The notes beneath the pieces were generated by a model. The model ran no database searches, was not told where the DNA came from, and was given only the letters and a program-made list of their open reading frames with translations. Below, piece after piece: positions 44,018 through 52,937 of a stretch of DNA of 64,000 bases. Made by a program: the position numbers and the translations under genes. How positions within the stretch are numbered: position 1 is the first letter of the stretch; every line of letters begins with the position of its first letter. Origin of the DNA: Romboutsia weinsteinii (GTDB taxonomy: Bacteria > Bacillota > Clostridia > Peptostreptococcales > Peptostreptococcaceae); the NCBI RefSeq assembly GCF_002250835.2, contig NZ_NOJY02000007.1, positions 62,001 through 126,000 on the forward strand, given 5' to 3'.

Positions 44018-45452
44018 TTTTCATCTCCTTCTCAAATTCTAGAGTTACCTCTGTTCCTTTGCCTATTTGACTATTTATAATAAATTTAATATTATGCAAT
44101 TCACAAATTTCTCTACATATTGATAATCCTAATCCTATACCATTATTTTTTCTAGTTCTTGCCTTATCAACCATATAAAATGGCTCTAAAATTTTATCAA
44201 GGTCTTCTTGATTGATTCCTATTCCTTCATCTTTTATCTTAATAACATAGTTTAATGATTCACTATCATAATTTCCACAGATATTAATCTTTCCACATTC
44301 ATTAGAAGCTTTTATTGCATTATCTATAATATTTGTCAACAAAACTATTATTAACTGCTTGTCTGCATATATATAGTGATCTTTAACATTAATAATTAAA
44401 TCAATATTATTTATATCAATTTTATATTTTAATGAATTATATGAACTTAATACACATTCTCTTACTTGTATATGTTGTGAATTTATCTTTTTTTCCCTTA
44501 ATAAAATTAATTTTAGAAGTGTTGAGTTTAGCACTTCTAGCCTTTTAGCTTCTGAATTAATATATTTTAAAGCTTTTATTTTAGTATCTTCATTAACCTT
44601 CCCTTTTAAAAGTAACTCCGAATAGCCTATTATAGATGTTATTGGTGTCTTTATCTCATGATTCAAGCTATCAATAAATCTTTGTTTTGACTCATTTACA
44701 TAGTGTAACTCTTTTATATTACTTTCAATAACATCAATCATAGCATTAAAATTATTCTCTAGAACTTCTATTTCATCATAGCTTTTATGTTCTTTTACTC
44801 TCTTCTTATAATTTCCTTTTGCAATTTCAATAGATGCATTGCTTAATTTTACTATTGGTTGTGTAAGCTTTCTTGAAATTAAATACATCCCTATTGCTAA
44901 AATTGTTAAAGTAATTACATCTAATACAAGGAAAAACTCATAATTGCCTATCCTTTCATTGTATACTGGCTGAATATCTTTTGATAAAACTAGCTTAAAC
45001 TCAATATTTTGTAAATTAATTACTGAGCTAACAAATAAATATCTTTTATTATCAATATTTCTTATAATGAATGTTCTATCGTTTTCTTTAGCTTTAATTA
45101 CTTCTTCTCTTTCACTTAAAACATTAATATTAGAGTTAGATATTAGTTTTTTATTATCTTCTGTAAATATTTCAATATTTGGTATAGTTAAATTATCATT
45201 TATTACATAACCATTGATAATAATATTAAGCCACTCTTTCAGATTTTCTTCTGTACTTACATTGACTGCTGATGTAAAATCTGTGTTTAGATATAATATG
45301 GACTCTATATTAGAATACTGGTCTATAGTAGATTTCACTGTATTTTTTAAGTTGTTATTATGTATTTTTTCTATTAGTATGATACCAGTTCCATTAAATA
45401 AAAATATAAATAATATAACTGAATACAAAAATATCTTTTTCCAAAACTTCAT
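44004..45452 (-). CDS. Sensor histidine kinase (HAMP-HisKA-HATPase)
   Basis: A 482-residue kinase: membrane helix at about 7-27, an extracytoplasmic sensor of about 130 residues, a second helix at about 170-192, HAMP (ISRKLTQPIVKLSNASIEIAKGN), HisKA motif SLNHEIKTPITSI and an ATPase with LLTNIIDNAIKAS, DEGIGINQEDL and NGIGLGLSICREI. It heads the operon that also encodes a PepSY-like protein and an OmpR-type regulator. Confidence 0.92.
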   Translation of the reverse strand: MKFWKKIFLYSVILFIFLFNGTGIILIEKIHNNNLKNTVKSTIDQYSNIESILYLNTDFTSAVNVSTEENLKEWLNIIINGYVINDNLTIPNIEIFTEDNKKLISNSNINVLSEREEVIKAKENDRTFIIRNIDNKRYLFVSSVINLQNIEFKLVLSKDIQPVYNERIGNYEFFLVLDVITLTILAIGMYLISRKLTQPIVKLSNASIEIAKGNYKKRVKEHKSYDEIEVLENNFNAMIDVIESNIKELHYVNESKQRFIDSLNHEIKTPITSIIGYSELLLKGKVNEDTKIKALKYINSEAKRLEVLNSTLLKLILLREKKINSQHIQVRECVLSSYNSLKYKIDINNIDLIINVKDHYIYADKQLIIVLLTNIIDNAIKASNECGKINICGNYDSESLNYVIKIKDEGIGINQEDLDKILEPFYMVDKARTRKNNGIGLGLSICREICELHNIKFIINSQIGKGTEVTLEFEKEMKNDEK

Positions 45453-45588
45453 ATGTCCACCATTTATTCTAAATTTCTAGAATAACTTTCTATATATATT
45501 TCAAATATCTAGCGTTATCTATTTTTTCCATTTGAGTAATATTTATTGATATATATATGTATTACTATAACATAATCTCAGAATATAA

Positions 45589-45627
45589 AAATGCCTTAAA
45601 ATAAAATTTATTATCTTAAGGCATTTG
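45589..45627. terminator. Terminator
   Basis: AAATGCCTTAA and TTAAGGCATTT pair around an A/T-rich loop, downstream of the second deacetylase on the minus strand. Confidence 0.7.
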
Positions 45628-45675
45628 AGTAAATTATATATATCTAATTACTATTTTATATTAAATTTAATAATC

Positions 45676-46548
45676 CTAAGCAAGTGTTTTAAATGAATAT
45701 CCGTTATCTTTAAAGTATTTTATTATCTTAGGCAACGCTTTAGCTGTTTGTTCTTTACCATAAGTATCATGCATTAATAATACAACCATTTCTTTACCTT
45801 CTGCCGTATTTACTACCTCTTGATATAGTTGATCTGCGTCCTTTTTTGCACCTTCTGCATCTTTATTTAGTGAATTCCAATCTATTGATGTTAAGTTATT
45901 TTCATCTAAATGGCTTGTCAATGCATCCATGCCCTTCCATGACATAAATCCTCCTGGACATCTAAGTACTCTTGTTGAGAAGTTTTCACCTAATATATCT
46001 TTTAGTAAATCATCGGTTTTCTTGAAATCCTCTTTAAAAGCTCCTAAATCTAGTGTTCTATTAGGATATAATTTCTTATAGTCATGACTGTAAGAATGAT
46101 TAGCTATGGCATGACCACTATCAAATTCTTTTTTAACAAGATCTTTAGCTTTTTGTCCTCCATTGTCTACTGTTTGTCCTGTTATAAAAAATGTTGCTTT
46201 TACATCATTTTCCTCTAAAGTATCTAGTATTTGAGGTGTAACTGTAGTTGATGCTCCGTCATCAAAAGTTAAAAATACAACTTTTTCACCATCATTTGTG
46301 TAGTCATAAGTATTAATTTTTTTCTCAACCTTCTTAGCATCATATACGTACTTTTTACCCTCTTTATTTGTACCTATATACTTTTCGTCTTTTTTTTCTT
46401 CTTCATTTGTTGAACTATCTTTTACATCTGTATTTTGAATTATAATACTTTGTTTGCTATCATTAAGGTTGAGTACATTCTTTCCAATTACTACTATAGA
46501 TATTATACCTGCTATTATTATCACTTTTTTGTATTTTGCTATTTTCAT
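45676..46548 (-). CDS. Polysaccharide deacetylase (NodB domain), second copy
   Basis: A 290-residue membrane-anchored deacetylase, starting at ATG 46548 (MKIAKYKK) after GGAGGAT. One helix (about 8-24), an acidic linker with TNEEEKKDEKY, and a NodB domain with FLTFDDGASTTVTP, NHSYSHDYKK, RVLRCPGGF, IDWNSLNKDAEG and VLLMHDTYG, all catalytic positions kept. It is very similar to the deacetylase at 21529-22476 over the whole catalytic domain; the stalk is shorter. Probable role: peptidoglycan N-deacetylation. Confidence 0.9.
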   Translation of the reverse strand: MKIAKYKKVIIIAGIISIVVIGKNVLNLNDSKQSIIIQNTDVKDSSTNEEEKKDEKYIGTNKEGKKYVYDAKKVEKKINTYDYTNDGEKVVFLTFDDGASTTVTPQILDTLEENDVKATFFITGQTVDNGGQKAKDLVKKEFDSGHAIANHSYSHDYKKLYPNRTLDLGAFKEDFKKTDDLLKDILGENFSTRVLRCPGGFMSWKGMDALTSHLDENNLTSIDWNSLNKDAEGAKKDADQLYQEVVNTAEGKEMVVLLMHDTYGKEQTAKALPKIIKYFKDNGYSFKTLA

Positions 46549-46793
46549 ATTATCCTCCATCTTACTTCTAAATTGAATCTATTTCTATTTAATATTGATT
46601 TGATTAATCCCTATCTCACTATCTATATTAACTAAAGAAAATAACTGTCTTGTAACCCACTTGTATCTAGATTGTAAAATATACTGTTTAATTGAAGTTT
46701 TTTAGGATAATTTGCATAATTTTCTATGTTAAAGATATTTTATGTTTTAATAATAGATTACCTTTAATTTCCAATATCAAATTTCCAAGTATA

Positions 46794-46816
46794 TTATTGA
46801 TAATAATTATCAATAA
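46794..46816 (+). promoter_or_regulatory. Fur-box-like operator
   Basis: A near-perfect palindrome, TTATTGATAA-TAA-TTATCAATAA, 43 bases before the DUF3793 ATG. It agrees well with the iron-regulator Fur 19-mer GATAATGATAATCATTATC. Confidence 0.65.
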
Positions 46817-46858
46817 TGTTAATATAAATGATATAAATTATCATTTAAGGAGGGTAAT

Positions 46859-47455
46859 ATGAACTTAACATGTAATATTTCAAATTGTACAAATAAATTA
46901 AATTCATCTTATATAAAACGAATACTAGGTATGCTAGGTCCAGTTATTTTAGGATCTAAACCATCTGAGATTATTAATATTTCTGGTAAAGATATACAAA
47001 GACATGAGAAACTCGGTGAGATACATAAATTATTTGATTCATGCTCAAAGCTTACATACTATGTTATAGAAACATTAGATGGAGGGTTTAGAATATTATT
47101 TATAAATGAAAAATCGCTATCTATAGTCCTTCGCAACAAAAAATGTATAAACTTCCTAAAGTTTCTTGGGTATCCATCACAGTCTTCTTTAAGTTTGTAT
47201 GTAGAGGTATTAGTTAACAAGCTTCAATCTGAAGATTTTCCTGATGAGATTGGTATTTTTCTTGGATATCCTATTAAGGATGTTATCGGGTTTATGGGTT
47301 TTGGAAAGTATGACTTTTATAAGACAATGGCTTGGAGAATATATGGAGATCCTTCTGTATCTTATGAGGTTTATAATAGTTTTATTAGAGATAAAGATAT
47401 TATGAAGAAGATGGTTGAGTCTAATTCTATTGAGGATTTGAAGCAGGTTATTTAA
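46859..47455 (+). CDS. DUF3793 family protein
   Basis: A 198-residue soluble protein of the DUF3793 family, recognised from IKRILGMLGPVILGSKPSEII near the front and EIGIFLGYPIKDVIGFMGFGKY near the end. In Clostridia these genes often sit with iron-uptake or flavodoxin genes and are induced under iron limitation; the biochemical role is unknown. The Fur-box-like palindrome upstream supports iron control. The ribosome binding site is AAGGAGGG. Confidence 0.82.
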   Translation: MNLTCNISNCTNKLNSSYIKRILGMLGPVILGSKPSEIINISGKDIQRHEKLGEIHKLFDSCSKLTYYVIETLDGGFRILFINEKSLSIVLRNKKCINFLKFLGYPSQSSLSLYVEVLVNKLQSEDFPDEIGIFLGYPIKDVIGFMGFGKYDFYKTMAWRIYGDPSVSYEVYNSFIRDKDIMKKMVESNSIEDLKQVI

Positions 47456-47486
47456 ACATTATAGTGTATATAGCAGTTGTAATAGA

Positions 47487-47528
47487 AAAAGAGGTGATTA
47501 TATCAATGATATAATTACCTCTTTGTAT
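47487..47528. terminator. Bidirectional terminator
   Basis: AAAGAGGTGATTATATCA and TATAATTACCTCTTT form the hairpin; it lies between two convergent genes. Confidence 0.8.
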
Positions 47529-47529
47529 T

Positions 47530-47841
47530 TTAAGTGAATACTTTTTTAATAAACAATTGTATGACTATTTCTGAGCCTTGAATTATAAGAGTATTTTTTA
47601 CAAGATTCATTCTTGTAGTGCCAATTATATCACTGTTAAATCTGTGGTTTTCATTTGAAGTAAGTTCACATTTTCTAATTATATTTTCTAAATTATGCTC
47701 TGCAGATACTAATTTGACTAAGTCAATAGGATTTAAATTGACTTCTAACTTCGGCCACTGATCGCTGTACAATGTATATTTTATATTATCAAAGTTATAA
47801 TTTGCAGATAAATATTTTATAAATTTTTCACTTCCCAACAA
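47530..47841 (-). CDS. Small protein of unknown function
   Basis: A 103-residue protein preceded by AAGGGGGG. It starts MLGSEKFIKYLSANYNFDNI and has conserved-looking acidic and hydrophobic patches (NPIDLVKLVSAEHNLENIIRKC). There is no signal peptide or membrane helix. I do not recognise a family. Confidence 0.6.
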   Translation of the reverse strand: MLGSEKFIKYLSANYNFDNIKYTLYSDQWPKLEVNLNPIDLVKLVSAEHNLENIIRKCELTSNENHRFNSDIIGTTRMNLVKNTLIIQGSEIVIQLFIKKVFT

Positions 47842-47859
47842 GTATCCCCCCTTAAAGCA

Positions 47860-48153
47860 TCAATATTTCATCACATATTTTTTGGTAGTATAAAATATTA
47901 TATTAATTCCAATTACGATAATTTATATAATATAATTATTACATATTTTATCCATATGAAAACTTTCGTTTTTGTATGTTTTTTTATCTATTTTGCAAAT
48001 AATACTCATCTTTATCTTACCTAATTTCTTTTGTCGTCATTTCTGACTTTACAAAAACAAAACACCTATATTTATACAATATAAGTGTTTCATACTCAAT
48101 CAATTTAAATTAATATCCACTGATTTTTAACATAGTTGAATGTCATAGTACTA
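47860..48153. other. Intergenic, one weak hairpin
   Basis: AT-rich spacer without a credible gene. A hairpin around 48058-48092 (AACACCTATATT / AATATAAGTGTTT) probably ends the flotillin transcript. Confidence 0.4.
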
Positions 48154-49641
48154 TTAACCTTCATTAGATTCTAAACTTTCATCATCCACAATAGTACAAT
48201 TATTTTTATTCGCAATCAATGTAGAACCTAGTGCACCTGATATTAATGCTTTAATATCTAAACCAACAGCACCTTCTAATCCCTTTATTACCTTATCTGT
48301 AGTAGTCATGATGTCGCCTACCATCTTTGCTCCGTTACCTTCACCATACATTGTTATACTATCTACATTTGCTAATGGAGATGCTGCATTTTTAACTATC
48401 TCAGGCAATTTTTCAACTACCATTTCTATTACTGCTGCCTGTTGCATCTTATTCATAGCATCTGCCTTTTTATCTAGACCTTCTGCCTCTGCTAATAGTT
48501 TAGCTCTTATAGCTTCCGCATCTGCTTTACCTACTGAACTTATACCTTCAGCCTTTTTTTGCTCTGCTACTAACTCTGCTTCTGCTTTGTCTTTTAATAT
48601 TTCATATTCTTTTTTAGCTTTATATTGTTCTACATCGGCTTCTTTTTGCTTTTCATAAGCCTCTGCATCTGCCTCTTGCATTCTTTTATACTTATCTGCT
48701 TCAGCTTGTTTTTTGATTTCAGCTTCAAGTACTCTTTCTTTTACTAAAGCTTCTTTTTCCCTTATAGCTATTGCCTTTTCTTGTTTTTCTATATCTGCAT
48801 CAGCTCTAGTAGTTTCAAGTCTCTTTCTTTGTATCTCTTCTGTTATCTTATATACAGCATCTGCTTCAGCTTTTTTCTCATCTTCTTTTATCTTTAATTC
48901 TGACTGCTTTAGAGCTAGTTCATTATTTTTTATAGCTATATCTTGTTCTGCAGTTATCCTAGCATCATTAGCTTCTTTATCTGCTTTTGACTTTGCTTGT
49001 GCTATTTCTTTTTCAGAATTTGCTTTGGCTATTTCTGCATTTTTTTGTATAGTCACTATGTTGTCTATACCTAAGTTTTCTATTACTCTATTGTCATCTA
49101 TAAAGTTTTGAACATTAAAACTTATTAATTCTAACCCCATTGCATTTAAGTCTGGCTCTGCATTTTCTTTTACTGCCTCAGCAAACTTTTTTCTATCCTT
49201 TACCATATCCTCTAACTTCATTGTACCTACTATCTCTCTAACATTTCCTTCTAGCACTTCCCTAGCTATACTCGCTATGTAGTTGGTATCTTTACCTAAG
49301 AAGTTTTGAGATGATAATTTTATTAAATCACTGCTACTGCCTACCTTTACGTTGACATTTGAATCTACCCTTACATTAATATAATCTGCAGTTGGCACTG
49401 TACTCGCAGTTTTAACGTCTATTTGTATTAATTGTAGTGCTAGTTCATCTTTTCTTTCTAAGAATGGTACTTTTATAGTGGCTCTTCCTATTACTACTCT
49501 AGGCTGTTTTCTAAGTCCAGAGATTATAAAGGCTTTATCTGTTGGTGCTTTGACATAGCCCCTAGATACTAAAGCTAACACTAAAACTAAGACTACTGCA
49601 CCTACCGCCACTGGTATTAACATGGAACTATCAAAAAACAT
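48154..49641 (-). CDS. Flotillin-like protein (YuaG/FloT type)
   Basis: The 495-residue membrane-domain scaffold protein has an N-terminal hydrophobic helix (about 6-26), an SPFH/PHB domain at about 30-200 (KAPTDKAFIISGLRKQPRVV, then IKVPFLERKDEL) and a long Ala/Glu/Lys coiled coil at about 205-400 with repeated EA-rich units, ending in AAVIEMVVEKLPEIVKNAASP. Such flotillins organise membrane microdomains. I start at ATG 49641, 5 bases after GGGGGGA, rather than TTG 49644. Usually this type is paired with an NfeD protein; no such gene is adjacent. Confidence 0.92.
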   Translation of the reverse strand: MFFDSSMLIPVAVGAVVLVLVLALVSRGYVKAPTDKAFIISGLRKQPRVVIGRATIKVPFLERKDELALQLIQIDVKTASTVPTADYINVRVDSNVNVKVGSSSDLIKLSSQNFLGKDTNYIASIAREVLEGNVREIVGTMKLEDMVKDRKKFAEAVKENAEPDLNAMGLELISFNVQNFIDDNRVIENLGIDNIVTIQKNAEIAKANSEKEIAQAKSKADKEANDARITAEQDIAIKNNELALKQSELKIKEDEKKAEADAVYKITEEIQRKRLETTRADADIEKQEKAIAIREKEALVKERVLEAEIKKQAEADKYKRMQEADAEAYEKQKEADVEQYKAKKEYEILKDKAEAELVAEQKKAEGISSVGKADAEAIRAKLLAEAEGLDKKADAMNKMQQAAVIEMVVEKLPEIVKNAASPLANVDSITMYGEGNGAKMVGDIMTTTDKVIKGLEGAVGLDIKALISGALGSTLIANKNNCTIVDDESLESNEG

Positions 49642-49791
49642 CAAAATCCCCCCATTATTTTATTGTTTCAAGAATTTACCCTTATTTAAGTCTATGTATA
49701 ATTAACATAATTTATTTTATATTTTATAATAAAAGGCTCTGTTGACATCTTCCATCACCACGGGGATAATACAATAAAGATTTAATGTAAC

Positions 49792-49830
49792 AAAAAGGTA
49801 TTATCTTGGATACTAGATAATACCTTTGGT
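49792..49830. terminator. Terminator of the kinase/regulator pair at 49.9-52.0 kb
   Basis: AAAGGTATTATCT and AGATAATACCTTT pair around an 8-base loop. Confidence 0.75.
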
Positions 49831-49873
49831 TATGTATTCTTTTCCATTTCTTATTTCTTGAATTTTAAAATAT

Positions 49874-51259
49874 TTAGGGTAAAAATCTTATATCAATTTT
49901 TAGTCCTTCCTTTAATTTCGCTGTAGCTTTAATATTACCACCATGAGCTTTAATAATATCATGAGCTATTGCCATACCTAACCCAGATCCTTCAGTTTTA
50001 TTTCTTGTATTTGTTCCCCTGTAATATCTCTTAAATATATTATTTAATTCATCTTCAGATACACCTTTTCCATTATCCTCTATTGAAATATATATATTGT
50101 TTTCATTAATTTTTTGTATATTTATCTTTATCTTTACATCATTAGTATTATGGACATAAGCATTTATTATAAGATTTATAAATACTCTTTTTATTAGGTC
50201 TTCATCAAGTTCTAACATTATCTCTTCATCTGAATAATTAAAACTTATGTTGCCGTCGTTATATTTTTCATCATTTATAATTTCAATTAATACATGCCTT
50301 ATTAGAGAAACTATATTTATTTTCTTTTTATTTAAAATTAAAGTATTGCTTTTTAATCTAGTTGATAAATTTAAATCCTCTACTAGAGTTTTTATATACT
50401 CACTTTTGTTTATTATAGTATTACAACGCTTTTCTCTTATTTCATCATTTATTTCATATTGAGTATCTGCAATTATTTCTGCATTCCCAATAATTGATGT
50501 TAAAGGAGTTTTTATATCATGTGAAATATTAGAAATCCATTCTTCTCTCATTGTTTCTAGTTTTTCTCTTTCCTGTTTATTGCTATATAGCCTATCTGAT
50601 AGTTGATTTAAACATTCTTCCACGTCATAATAAATACTTTTGTTTGCTTCTGGCTTTAAATACTTACCATTAGATAAATCTATTATTTTATCAACTATCC
50701 TACTTATAGGCTTTGTCACTCTTAAAGTATAAAAGAAACTTATTATCAATAATAAAATTATATTTATAGCAATTAATAGTGGAAATTTATGTGCTTTTTC
50801 AATTAATTTAACATCATAAGAATATGTTATTCTTTTTACTTTGTCAGAATTTAAAAATAGTAAATAAGTGTATGTATTATCATCTAAGATAGTTTCTTCT
50901 AAAAATAATGTTTCTTCTTCATTATTATACATATTTATAAGAGATACATTAGAATAAGAAGATACTGCTATATCAGGCTTATTATAGTAAAAAACTTCAT
51001 TATTATTTTTATCTAATATTTGCAGTCCCATCTTATTTTCTTTTAAAAACTTTATTCCTTCATTATTAACTAAGACTTCATTATCTTCTGTTAAATATAT
51101 ATAATCTTTAAATCCTAATACAATTTTTTCAGGATGATAATTATATAAAGCTCCTTCTTTATAAATATTAGCTCTCATAAAATCAATATTTATAAATAAA
51201 ATAATTAACCATGCTAATATGAATGATATAGAGTAATGAATAATCAATTTAGCTTTCAT
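49874..51259 (-). CDS. Sensor histidine kinase
   Basis: A 461-residue kinase with two membrane helices (about 5-25 and 158-178), an extracytoplasmic sensor between them, a short HAMP-like linker, the HisKA motif NISHDIKTPLTSIIG and an ATPase with FINLIINAYVHN, EDNGKGVSEDEL and GSGLGMAIAHDII. It is 3 bases downstream of its OmpR-type partner. The N-terminal part resembles VanS/BaeS-type sensors. The pair is divergent from two membrane genes that it may control. Confidence 0.92.
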   Translation of the reverse strand: MKAKLIIHYSISFILAWLIILFINIDFMRANIYKEGALYNYHPEKIVLGFKDYIYLTEDNEVLVNNEGIKFLKENKMGLQILDKNNNEVFYYNKPDIAVSSYSNVSLINMYNNEEETLFLEETILDDNTYTYLLFLNSDKVKRITYSYDVKLIEKAHKFPLLIAINIILLLIISFFYTLRVTKPISRIVDKIIDLSNGKYLKPEANKSIYYDVEECLNQLSDRLYSNKQEREKLETMREEWISNISHDIKTPLTSIIGNAEIIADTQYEINDEIREKRCNTIINKSEYIKTLVEDLNLSTRLKSNTLILNKKKINIVSLIRHVLIEIINDEKYNDGNISFNYSDEEIMLELDEDLIKRVFINLIINAYVHNTNDVKIKINIQKINENNIYISIEDNGKGVSEDELNNIFKRYYRGTNTRNKTEGSGLGMAIAHDIIKAHGGNIKATAKLKEGLKIDIRFLP

Positions 51260-51262
51260 ACA

Positions 51263-51985
51263 TTACTCTCCCTTTATTATAAACTTATACCCTAAACCAA
51301 TTACTGTATTTATATATTTAGGTTTTGATGGATTATCTTCTATTTTCTTTCTAAGTTTTCTTATATGAACTGTAATTGTATTATCATAACCAAAAAAGTC
51401 CTCCCCCCATACTTCTTTACAAATCATTTCTTTACTTATAATTCTATTTGGGTTATTTATTAAATACATTAATAGCTTAAATTCCTTTGCTGTAAACTCT
51501 AAACTTTCTCCACTTTTATATACGTCACCAGTTTCCTCACTTATTTCCATATCACCAAATTTAATAACTCTATTTTCCTTTATACTTTTATTGATAACAA
51601 TATTATCAAAAGTTTTTAATCTAGCCTTTACTCTAAATGCTACTTCTTTAGCACTAAAAGGCTTAGTAATATAATCATCTGCACCTATGGCAAATCCTAA
51701 TAATCTATCCATTTCTTCTGATTTTGCTGATATAAATAATATAGGTATTTGACTATATTTTCTTAATTCATTAAAAACATCATATCCACTTATATCAGGA
51801 AGCATAATATCTAAAAGTATTATATCTGGCTTAACTTTCTTAAATAGCTCTATACCATCTATTCCATTGTGAGATATAAAAATATTATTAAAACCATCTC
51901 TTTTTAAAACTGTATCTAAAATATCTACAATATCTTGTTCATCATCAATTATTAAAACTTTATATTTATCAAAAGTATTACTCAT
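51263..51985 (-). CDS. OmpR-family response regulator
   Basis: A 240-residue regulator: receiver domain with Asp59 in IILLDIMLPD and Lys in YITKPFS, then a winged helix (FTAKEFKLLMYLI, VHIRKLRKKIEDNPSKPKYI). Coupled to the kinase downstream. Tandem TTTAAGATG repeats in the divergent promoter region (52071-52090) are its likely binding site. Confidence 0.93.
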   Translation of the reverse strand: MSNTFDKYKVLIIDDEQDIVDILDTVLKRDGFNNIFISHNGIDGIELFKKVKPDIILLDIMLPDISGYDVFNELRKYSQIPILFISAKSEEMDRLLGFAIGADDYITKPFSAKEVAFRVKARLKTFDNIVINKSIKENRVIKFGDMEISEETGDVYKSGESLEFTAKEFKLLMYLINNPNRIISKEMICKEVWGEDFFGYDNTITVHIRKLRKKIEDNPSKPKYINTVIGLGYKFIIKGE

Positions 51986-52037
51986 TTATATACATCTATC
52001 TCCTTTTATTTTTTAAGATTATAACATATAAACATGG

Positions 52038-52120
52038 AATTCATACTAATTTTCTAATGATATAAAATTATTTAAGATGGATTTAAGATGAAATTCATAC
52101 TAATTAAATATAATTATAAT
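52038..52120 (+). promoter_or_regulatory. Activated promoter with tandem OmpR-type sites
   Basis: TTTAAGATG occurs at 52071-52079 and 52082-52090, 11 bases apart, one DNA turn, as in tandem sites of OmpR-family regulators. A 14-base repeat AATTCATACTAATT is at 52038-52051 and 52092-52105. TATAAT stands at 52115-52120 and the -35 position has only AATTCA, as expected of a promoter that needs an activator. Confidence 0.6.
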
Positions 52121-52185
52121 AGTCTAGTATTATATAAACACACTTTAGTTTTTATACAATCAATTTAATTAAGGAGAATATATTT

Positions 52186-52851
52186 ATGCAAAAAATTATG
52201 GAACCAATTTTCCACGTAGTTTATCTAGCTACCGTCATTACTTTAGGATTACAAATGTTAAGTAAATCAAAGAATAATCAATATTTTAAACTATTTGGTG
52301 CAATGGCAGTTATTTTAGGATTTGGTGATGCTTTTCATCTTTTCCCTAGAATATATGCTTTACTTACTACTGGCTTAGAAAATCATGCAGCTTCATTAGG
52401 TTTTGGTAAACTGATTACATCAATAACTATGACAATCTTCTATCTTATCCTTTATAAGATTTGGAAAATCAGATTTAGTGTTAAAGATTCAAAAAAATTA
52501 GACATAACAATGTATGTATTAGCAGCCTTAAGAATTATTCTTTGTTTATTCCCTCAAAATCAATGGTTTATAAATAATCCACCAGTCATTTGGGGGATAT
52601 ACAGAAATATTCCATTCACAGTTATGGGAATTATAATGATTTATCTTTTATATAGCTATGGCGCTAAAAACAATGATAAGGATTATAAAAAACTTGGTAT
52701 AGCAGTACTATTATCATTTGCATTTTATGCTCCAGTTGTACTTTGGGCATCTGAAAACTTCCTTGTTGGTATGCTTATGATTCCTAAAACATTAGCATAT
52801 CTTTGGGTGGTATTTATAGGTTATAAAGAATTTAAACAAACTCTTAAATAA
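52186..52851 (+). CDS. Polytopic membrane protein of unknown function
   Basis: A 221-residue protein with about seven hydrophobic helices, including FGAMAVILGFGDAFHLFPRIY and AVLLSFAFYAPVVLWASENF. The conserved-looking acidic/histidine pair GDAFHLFPR could be functional. It is transcribed away from the kinase/regulator pair, behind tandem OmpR-type repeats, so it is a likely target of that system. I do not recognise a named family. Confidence 0.65.
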   Translation: MQKIMEPIFHVVYLATVITLGLQMLSKSKNNQYFKLFGAMAVILGFGDAFHLFPRIYALLTTGLENHAASLGFGKLITSITMTIFYLILYKIWKIRFSVKDSKKLDITMYVLAALRIILCLFPQNQWFINNPPVIWGIYRNIPFTVMGIIMIYLLYSYGAKNNDKDYKKLGIAVLLSFAFYAPVVLWASENFLVGMLMIPKTLAYLWVVFIGYKEFKQTLK

Positions 52852-52884
52852 AATCAAATTATTACTCATCTAAGCGGTGTGCAA

Positions 52885-52921
52885 AATAATAGACGATATG
52901 TTAAATTATCGTCTATTGAAA
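52885..52921 (+). terminator. Intercistronic hairpin
   Basis: AATAGACGATA and TATCGTCTATT form a perfect stem just before the ribosome binding site of the next gene; with no T run it is more likely an mRNA processing or attenuation element than a full terminator. Confidence 0.5.
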
Positions 52922-52937
52922 AACATCAGGAGGTATT

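Noticed and set aside
48308..49111. Long plus-strand frames opposite the flotillin gene
   Set aside because: They are Ser/Ala-rich shadows of the Ala/Glu/Lys coiled coil and have no start signals.
49735..49775. GGCTCTGTTGACATCT and following GC-richer patch as an insertion-sequence end
   Set aside because: GGCTCTGTTG resembles the end of IS6-family elements, but there is no matching inverted end or transposase, and the similarity stops after about 10 bases.
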